DNA from: Turritopsis dohrnii
Taxonomy: Eukaryota; Cnidaria; Hydrozoa; Anthoathecata; Oceaniidae
Assembly: GCA_027922465.2 (NCBI GenBank)
Contig: BQMF02000029.1
Coordinates: 62,001-126,000, forward strand
Direction of reading: 5' to 3'
Length of the DNA stretch: 64,000 bases
Below, piece after piece: positions 57,374-64,000 of this stretch (its first letter is position 1; every line of letters starts with the position of its first letter). The notes under the pieces are model-generated. The model saw only the letters and a program-made list of their open reading frames with translations. It ran no database searches and was not told where the DNA came from. A program made the translations under genes and the position numbers.

Positions 57374-58933
57374 CCCAGCCGGCACAAGACGTCTTTTAGA
57401 CGTCTAAATCAAGTCTAAGTTACGTCTTTAGAAAGACGTCTAGCTAAAACGTCTTTTAGACGTCTTTAAGATATCCTGAAAAATCTAAGTCGTCTAAAAG
57501 ACGTCTAAAAATCGTCTTTAAAAGTACGTATTTTATTGGCACTTCCAAGACGTATTTTAAACGTCTTTAAAAAGACATCTTTCTCAAGACATGTTAAAGA
57601 CGTCTTTAATATGTCTTTTTTTATTCTTTCCACTTTATTCGATTTTCGAATGTTTGATATTCGATTTTATGACGGGGTGAAACATTTAGTTTAATAATCT
57701 ATTTATGTTGTTATGTTCAGTCAAACTACGAGGACAAATGAATTAATGTTATTATAAAAGGTTTTATATGATCATATTTGATGCTTAGTTTCTTAAAAGC
57801 TGGTTGATTTTCGATATTTATGATATACTGCTACCTATTTACCACCCCCTGATTATCGTATCTGAACCAAATTAATTCTTAAGCAGTTTCAAAAATGTTC
57901 CTTCGAAAAGTTCTTGGTCGTGCTGTTTACAAAAATATGTAAGTAAATCTTTTAATCTTTAACTCCCAATATTAATGAAATTTCGTAAAATCTTTGGTTG
58001 TTTTGCTAAGGTAATAACATGTATATTCAGCGATTTTGTTGATTTGCTCTAGTTTTAATGTTAAATGATGGGTGTATTTTTTATGTTTACAGATTCACAT
58101 ACTTGATCATTTGGATTCAAACTTTTGATTTGAATTTTTGTAAGTATTTTTTATTCTCTTTCGATGCTTTTGTTTTGGATGTTAGAGAAAAAAAGTCTCT
58201 TGCAAAACGTGTAAATGTATTGGTTTAGTAAATGTTATTTTATACAGAAGCCTTCCCGACATTATTTTTATATTTCTTTATTTCATTCCAGGGTGATGAG
58301 ATATGGAAGAAATAATAAGAGATACGATTCTAAATGCAAGGGTACGAAAATGAAGATGCTTTGCTAGCATACCATGAACTAGAGCCTCCTCCAAGTTATG
58401 ATGAGTTATATCTAACACAAGACAGGGTTTTTCAAACGTTATGTATTTCAGCAAGAAACTTAACTATACTTAAAGTCTTTTTTCTGCATATATTTTATTT
58501 TGTTGTTTTGTTGTATTACGTATGAAAAAGTATTGATTCATTCGAAAGAATATAAACATTTTAATTCAACTTAGATGTTTTATTCCCTTTAAAGGTATAA
58601 AGGACGTCTAGAAAAACTCTATTTTGTCCGCTTTCAAAACGTCTTTCCTAAGACGTCTTTTAGACGCATTCTCAAAACGTCTTTTAAATATCTTAACAAG
58701 ACGTCTAAAAGACGTGTAGAAAAGGTCTATTTTGTCCGCTTTCAAGACATCCTTCCTAAGACGTCTTTAAGACGCATTCTTAAGACGTCTTTTAGATATC
58801 TTGACAAGACGTCTAATGGACATCTTAGATTAGACGTCTTAAAAGCGGACAAAATAGACGTTTTTTAGACGTCTTTTAGACGGCAAATGCGACGTCTTTT
58901 AGACGTCTTTTAGACGTCTTTGTGTCGGCTGGG
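57374..58933. mobile_element. TIR element with GACGTC-palindrome arrays (copy 2, 1,560 bp)
   Basis: Left end CCCAGCCGGCACAAGACGTC; right end GACGTCTTTGTGTCGGCTGGG. About 240 bp at the left and 350 bp at the right consist of AGACGTCTTTTAGACGTC-like words. The middle is unique, with intron-like sites and the small frame at 58334. Flanks read AACAATG | element | TGGTTCC, while the paralogous empty site in unit 7 (about 60865-60875) reads AACAATGGTTCC, giving exact limits and a 2-bp TG duplication. No transposase is visible, so it is non-autonomous. The superfamily is not recognised. Confidence 0.88.
58334..58525 (+). CDS. Small protein with PPPSY motif and C-terminal hydrophobic segment
   Basis: A 63-codon frame inside the TIR element. 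Residues 1-30 are acidic and include LEPPPSYDELYLTQDR, a PPxY motif of the kind bound by WW domains. Residues about 44-63 (ILKVFFLHIFYFVVLLYYV) could be a tail anchor. Upstream sites resemble a spliced 5' leader: ATAT|GTAAGT at 57939, TTTACAG|ATTC at 58092, TTTTT|GTAAGT at 58140 and TTCCAG|GGTG at 58291. A stop precedes the ATG directly. It may be a captured host exon or the element's own small gene; chance is possible at this length. Confidence 0.35.
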   Translation: MQGYENEDALLAYHELEPPPSYDELYLTQDRVFQTLCISARNLTILKVFFLHIFYFVVLLYYV

Positions 58934-59692
58934 TGGTTCCAAAAAACCCCAAATTTCATGATGTGTTATTTATTTTTTTAAAACAATCATTGATCAGTAC
59001 AACAATACACTCAAAACGTAGAGAGAAAAAAACTTTTTATTAGCTTTTGTTTTAAAAAAGTTACGCGCTCTAACATGGGTGCTATCAAACGTAAGGGGAA
59101 AATGGTTTCTCTTCTTAAAAAGTTCACACGGAGGAGAGAAAAAAAGGCACGTGCTAAATGAATAAAGAGAATAAAAAAAACGTTCGATCAGAAGCGCTTT
59201 ATAAAAAGAAATTAAATTATTAAAAGAAAAGCAAAAAAATATTTTGTTTCATGATACTCTTTTTTTACCTATCGGTTTTTAAACATTTTGATTGCTCGAA
59301 AAAAAAGTTTACCCGTCTGAGACAGTCAGGCAAGGATACGTTAGGATACCCTGGCGAACATGCTACCACGTTCTGCCACTGCTGCTTTTTGTCCAAACTG
59401 TTTAATCAGTTAATTTCTTTGTATTTAGTTGATGTATGGTTTTCAAAGCCAACGTAGTCAACGTAGACCTTGGAATATAAAACTAACAACAAAAAAAAAC
59501 ATCAAAACGTTATTCCTATTAGTTCATCAGCCAAAAAAAAGTCACGTTCGATTGGGGTTGCAATGTATTTGCTTTAAACTCACGTCACACACAAAAGCAG
59601 AAATAATTTCGCTCACAACTCAATCTACCATTTTGCGTGACTTACAAACAAACAAACAAACAAACAAACAGAGAATCGGCTATTAATATATA

Positions 59693-60543
59693 GACTAGCC
59701 GCCAAGGCGGCGTCGCTCGCCGCCCATGTCCACCTGCTCTGTATCACTGTATCAATAAACGTCAAATTTCCTTATAAACGGCTCGTACAACCAGAAGCAG
59801 ATTCGAAGTCACAACCTCTGGTAAAACCAATCTTTTATCAGTGTAACAATACACTCAAAACATATAGAGAGAAAACTTCAACTTTTTATTAACTTTTGTT
59901 TTAAAAAAGTTACGCGCTCTAACATGGGTGCTATCAAACGTAAGGGGGAAATGGTTTCTCTTCTTAAAAAGTTCACACGGAGGAGAGAAAAAAGGCACGT
60001 GCTAAATGAATAAATAGAATAAAAAAACGTTCGATTAGAACGCTTAACAATTAAAAGAAGAAATTAAATTATTAAAAGAAAAGCAAAAAAAAAAACATTT
60101 TTTTTTGATATGATACTCTTTTTTTACCTATCGGGTTTTAAACATTTTGATTGCTCAAATAAAAAAGTTCACCCGTCTCAGACAGTCAGGCAAGAGTCAG
60201 TGGCAAACCGAACATATGCTGCCACGTTCTGCCACTGCTGCTTTTTGTCCAAAATGTTTAATCAGTTAGTTTCTTTGTATTTAGTTGATGTACTGTTTTC
60301 AAAGCCAAGTCAACGTGGAATATAAAACAAACAATAATGATAAAAACAAAACGTTATTCCTATTAGTTCATCAGCCAAAAAAAGTCACGTTCGATTGGGG
60401 TTGCAATGTATTTGCTTCGAACTCACGTCGCACACAAAAAAAGAAATAATTTCGCTCACAACTTAATCTACCATTTTGCGTGACTTACAAACAAACGAAC
60501 AAACAAACAGACAGACAGACGGAGAATCTGCTATTAATATATA
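59693..60543 (+). repeat. Array unit 6 (long type)
   Basis: Closely matches unit 1 (CCACCTGCTCTGTATCACTG, GAAGCAGATTCGAAGTCACA) but keeps the (CAAA)(CAGA) tail tract. Holds the intact 29-codon micro-ORF beginning MGAIKRKGEMVSLLKK at about 59923. Confidence 0.9.
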
Positions 60544-61640
60544 GACTAGCCGCCAAGGCGGCGTCGCTCGCCGCCCATGTTCAGCATGCGTTGACTTCAC
60601 GAAAAATAAAATTAAGGAATTTGCAACCGAAAGTGTTACCATGTTGTAGAGCTCGAAAAACTGATTAAAAAAATGTATGGGATCGTTCCGCTACGATCAA
60701 CCGTTACAGAGATATCATTCTTCAAAGATTTTGATGACGTCACCGACCCCTCCCAAAAAAATTACACCCAAATTTTTTGTCACCCCATCGCCTGTATCGC
60801 GGACCCCAAAAAACGTCAGTTATCCTAGAGGCAGATTCGAAATCAAATATCAAATATCAGTTTAAACAATGGTTCCAAAAAAACCCAAATTTCATGTGTT
60901 ATTTATTTTTTAAAACAATCGTTGATCAGTACAACAATGCACTCAAAACGTAGAGAGAAAAAAACTTTTTATTAGCTTTTGTTTTAAAAACGTTACGCGC
61001 TCTAACATGGGTGCTATCAAACGTAAGGGAGAAATGGTTTCTCTTCTTAAAAAGATCACAAGGGGGGAGAGAAAAAAAAGCACGTGCTAAATGAATAAAG
61101 TGAATAAAAAAAAACGTTCGATCTGATTAAAATAGATTAAAAGAAATCGATTAAAGACAACTATTATGACAAAAGCAAAAAAAAAATATTTTGTTTTATG
61201 ATATTTTTTTTTTTTACCTATAGGTTTTTAAACATTTTGATTACTCGAAAAAAAAGTTCACCCGACTCAGACAGTCAGGCAAGGATACGTTAGGATACAC
61301 TGGCAAACCGAGATGCTACCACGTTCTGCCACGGCTGCTTTTTGTCCAAAATGTTTTATCAGTTAGTTTCTTTGTATTTAGTTGATGTATTGTTTTCAAA
61401 GCCAAGTCAACGTGGAATATAAAACTAACAAAATAACAAAAACGAAACGTTATTCCTATTAGTTCATCAGCCAAAAAAAGTCACGTTCGATGATTGGGGT
61501 TGCAATGTATTTGCTTCGAACTCACGTCGCACACAAAAAAAGAAATAATTTCGCTCACAACTCAATCTACCATTTTGCGTGACTTACAAACAAACAGACA
61601 GACAGACAGACAGACAGAGAATCGGCTATTAATATATAGA
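60544..61640 (+). repeat. Array unit 7 (chimeric type), last of the array
   Basis: Same chimeric architecture as unit 5 but without the nested element; AACAATGGTTCC at about 60867-60878 is the empty site. The tail has (CAGA)5-6 and ends GAATCGGCTATTAATATATA at 61640, after which the array stops. Confidence 0.9.
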
Positions 61641-62254
61641 TAACAAGGTTGGTACAATAGATTTATACTCGTTCACTATCCATCTACTCACACATCCCTG
61701 ATCTATCTAAAGATATAATCGATATCAGCAGTCAGGTATCGCTACATATATTTTACGTGCGCCAAAAGTTGGCTAAATTTCTAAATCTCAAAATTTGAGG
61801 AAAAGAAAAAACGAAAAAAACTGCCGATTCAAGGGTTTCCTCTTGACAAATCTGTCCTTTACTGAAAGTTTGAACCTAACTAACAGTACTAACAAATAAT
61901 CATAAAACATTCGCTTCACAGCCAATAAAAGAAAGACCAAAACAGTTTAAAAAAGGTCAAGTTTTTGAATTATGATGACTGGTCAGATTCGCCTCATTCG
62001 CTATATCTCCCGTGTCATATTTCTCTGACAGGGAAATGGCTCACAAATGTAAAGCTTAATGCCAGCCGTGCTTTTAAAAAGTGTAAATAAGGCTTAACAA
62101 GTAATATCAGAAAGAGAGATAGGAAAGTGCCGATGTTGGGACAGAAATGTATCCCTTAATTATCAACGTTTAAAATTCACGCGAAATAGCGTGAATTTAT
62201 ATGGCGTGAGTTTTGTTTTTGTATCGATTTTTTGTCTCTTACCTCTTTGTTATC
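61641..62254. other. Non-coding spacer between the array and the DNA polymerase gene
   Basis: Contains, inverted, the flank of the 46.8-kb microsatellite (CACACATCCCTGATCTATCT at 61689-61710). No gene is recognised. If the polymerase belongs to a Maverick/Polinton element, its terminal region should be here, but no long inverted repeat partner is in the window. Confidence 0.45.
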
Positions 62255-64000
62255 TTATGCGTGCTTATAATGACCTCTGGTGTATATGGTAATTCTATCA
62301 TCTAAGATAATTCGTTTGTCATCATCCGCATCGAGAGCGAGTTTGTTTGTTTTTATGGTGTGAACATCATGGTTAATCGATTGGAAGGTCATTTGCTCTC
62401 TATAAATATTTTCACCATCGAACAAGCATCTCTTATAATCATCAAACCCCATTGTCTTCTTTACTACGCACTGCTTGACTCCCTTGCACTTCTTGTCTTC
62501 TTTTCCATCTAGCTGTTTACATGCATAGGTCTTTGCTCTAAGAGCAACAAACTCTGTCATTATCTTACCACCCAACTCATCTTTCATTAGACCAATGACT
62601 TTCTTATTCAAACCTATGGGTAAAGGTCTGTTATCTTTCTCATCGTACGCTGAAGTGTCGAATCTCAAAGATACATCATCGGCGATATCTTTGTAAAAGT
62701 CGTCGGTTTTGATGTGGTAGACAAAGCTGTCTGTATCCATATAGCAGAGCTTTAGATTGTCACCATATTTTGGTCTCATGTAATCATAGTGAAACTCATA
62801 CATAATCATCTTTGACAAATCAAGAACTGTAGGTCCCAGATAGATTGGCTTGTTCAATAGGAGTTTGATCTTTTGCATTTCAGCAGCCATCAAATGTTCG
62901 CTGAAACAGATACTACCCTTGAAGTTAGGTTTCATCACCAGCTTCTCATATTGTTCTTTCTTGGTAGCCAAGCGTATGTCTTTATGTTTACGTTGATTCT
63001 CCATAGTTTTACCAAAGACTGAATTGTTCATGAGCTTGAAAAAGTCCTTTTCAAAAACATTCTTTGATTTGGTACGCAAATTGGTGTTGAAATCGATGTA
63101 CAGCTTCAACCATGCGCTTTGCTTAAATCTCAGTACTCTATGAACCTTCTCAAGAACAAGACCATGCTTCAGCGATTGATCAAGTGCACGGATATGAATA
63201 ATATAGTTCTTCTTGTCTGAAAGACATGGAGTTAGCTTTTCTACGCCATTGATCTTCTTTCGCTCAGGCATAAATGGAAGATCGTTATGTGAATCATGAA
63301 GCTCCTGAGAATAGTTCACATCAACTTCAAGAAGATAACCATATTTACCGTCTTTCTCAGCCAACTTTGAAATGAATTTAGCGGTAAATTTATTAGCATC
63401 TACCCACTTGAAATTCCCTGTCGGTAGCTTCTGAATCATAGCCCATCCATATAGATTATTTGCATCAAGATATTGGAGATAGCTACTTTCTTCAGTCTTC
63501 TTATATTTAACATCCATATACTTGTTATTAGCTTTAGCATGTCTATGAACAGCCTGACAGAGACCTCCTCTAATACCTTGCTCTACGAAGAGAAACATAT
63601 CCATATCTGACAACAAATCCAGCTCAACCTTTGTCTTTTTCAAACAGGCTTGCCAAGCTAGTCCTGGAGCAGTGTAAAAATGTGCAGGATCCAGTTTATA
63701 GTTTGTTATGCATGTTTCCCTAAAAGTCTCAAAAACATCAGCAAGCAATAGAACGTCTGTCTTGAGGTAGAGATCATGATACGCACCCATACTTTTATTT
63801 TTCATGTGTTTCCACACCTTCTGTGCATGCATATAATCAGCATCACAGATACCTTTCATGTTCAACTTGCTGTAAAAAGCATCTTTTGGTGGGAGCTTAG
63901 TTTCATTAAACTTATCAAAAGAATCAATGTATTCATAAGGATAAACTCCTTTTCTTCTCAATAGTTTGAATTGCTCATCACCCTTGAAGAATTTTCGAAA
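62255..64000 (-). CDS. Protein-primed family-B DNA polymerase (Maverick/Polinton-type), 5' part off window
   Basis: An open frame of 581 codons reaching the window edge (it enters with FRKFFKGDEQFKL) and ending at 62255. Counting from the Leu codon at 63961: LYLKTDVLLLADVF (residues 65-77) fits exonuclease motif III; YLDANNLYGWAM (164-175) is polymerase motif A; FKLMNNSVFGKTMEN (308-322) is motif B; LCYMDTDSFVYHI (405-417) is motif C with both catalytic Asp. This combination is that of DNA_pol_B_2, the polymerase of Polintons and related virus-like elements in animal genomes. All polymerase motifs are intact and no stop is seen. N-terminal exonuclease I-II motifs lie beyond 64000. No Polinton integrase, protease or packaging ATPase is in the window, so element versus virus-like origin is open. 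Confidence 0.9.
   Translation of the reverse strand, partial: FRKFFKGDEQFKLLRRKGVYPYEYIDSFDKFNETKLPPKDAFYSKLNMKGICDADYMHAQKVWKHMKNKSMGAYHDLYLKTDVLLLADVFETFRETCITNYKLDPAHFYTAPGLAWQACLKKTKVELDLLSDMDMFLFVEQGIRGGLCQAVHRHAKANNKYMDVKYKKTEESSYLQYLDANNLYGWAMIQKLPTGNFKWVDANKFTAKFISKLAEKDGKYGYLLEVDVNYSQELHDSHNDLPFMPERKKINGVEKLTPCLSDKKNYIIHIRALDQSLKHGLVLEKVHRVLRFKQSAWLKLYIDFNTNLRTKSKNVFEKDFFKLMNNSVFGKTMENQRKHKDIRLATKKEQYEKLVMKPNFKGSICFSEHLMAAEMQKIKLLLNKPIYLGPTVLDLSKMIMYEFHYDYMRPKYGDNLKLCYMDTDSFVYHIKTDDFYKDIADDVSLRFDTSAYDEKDNRPLPIGLNKKVIGLMKDELGGKIMTEFVALRAKTYACKQLDGKEDKKCKGVKQCVVKKTMGFDDYKRCLFDGENIYREQMTFQSINHDVHTIKTNKLALDADDDKRIILDDRITIYTRGHYKHA

Larger units (their letters stand above)
57045..59692 (+). 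repeat. Array unit 5 (chimeric type) with nested TIR element
   Basis: Starts with the short-type interior, switches at GTCAGTTATCCCTAGAAGCA GATTCG to the long-type interior, and closes with the common tail and (CAAA)n. It is interrupted at 57374-58933 by a 1,560-bp transposon; without that insert it would be about 1.09 kb, the size of unit 7. Confidence 0.88.

Overview
The window is AT-rich animal DNA with no bacterial-style gene packing. Genes are sparse and mostly single-exon or spliced with GT-AG introns, and most recognisable coding sequence belongs to transposable elements. The mix of lineage-expanded atypical rhodopsin-like GPCRs, a P-element/THAP9-type transposase gene, DIRS, Penelope, BEL/Pao and Harbinger relics, a Maverick-type DNA polymerase and a tRNA-derived SINE suggests an invertebrate metazoan, most likely a cnidarian. 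That assignment is inference; nothing here proves the species.

Layout. 0.5-2.2 kb: relic non-LTR retrotransposon (-). 4.7-5.65 kb: two inverted units of a repeat family that returns as a large array at 54.8-61.6 kb. 5.8-8.9 kb: a non-LTR reverse transcriptase fragment abutting a DIRS-like element (gag-like ORF, then broken RT/RNase H), all (-). 9.36-11.4 kb and 17.1-19.5 kb: two inverted copies of one ~2 kb repeat flanking a GPCR gene; the second copy carries a 625-bp terminal-inverted-repeat element. 14.2, 20.2 and 23.4 kb: three paralogous GPCR genes, all (-). 27.2-30.6 kb: two Penelope-like elements head-to-head. 31-37.1 kb: dispersed repeats, weak exon candidates and a SINE. 37.9-39.2 kb: rearranged Harbinger relic. 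41.1-42.9 kb: RPA-like fragment, SINE fragment and BEL/Pao pol. 45.5-47.1 kb: 5'-truncated non-LTR element and a long TATC microsatellite. 47.7-51.2 kb: spliced, largely intact P-like transposase. 53.0-54.6 kb: probable two-exon gene of unknown function (-). 54.8-61.6 kb: seven tandem Helentron/HINE-like units, one hosting a nested 1.56-kb element. 62.3-64.0 kb: protein-primed family-B DNA polymerase (-), running off the window end.

How it fits together. The probable host genes are the three GPCRs and perhaps the two-exon gene at 53.0-54.6 kb; the rest is layered transposon insertion. The clearest unusual structure is the mosaic array, whose units share ends but carry at least three different interiors. 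Its nested element can be dated relative to the array because an undisturbed paralogous site lies about 2 kb further on. Coordinates of degraded elements are approximate; all family calls come from reading motifs by eye, with no database search.
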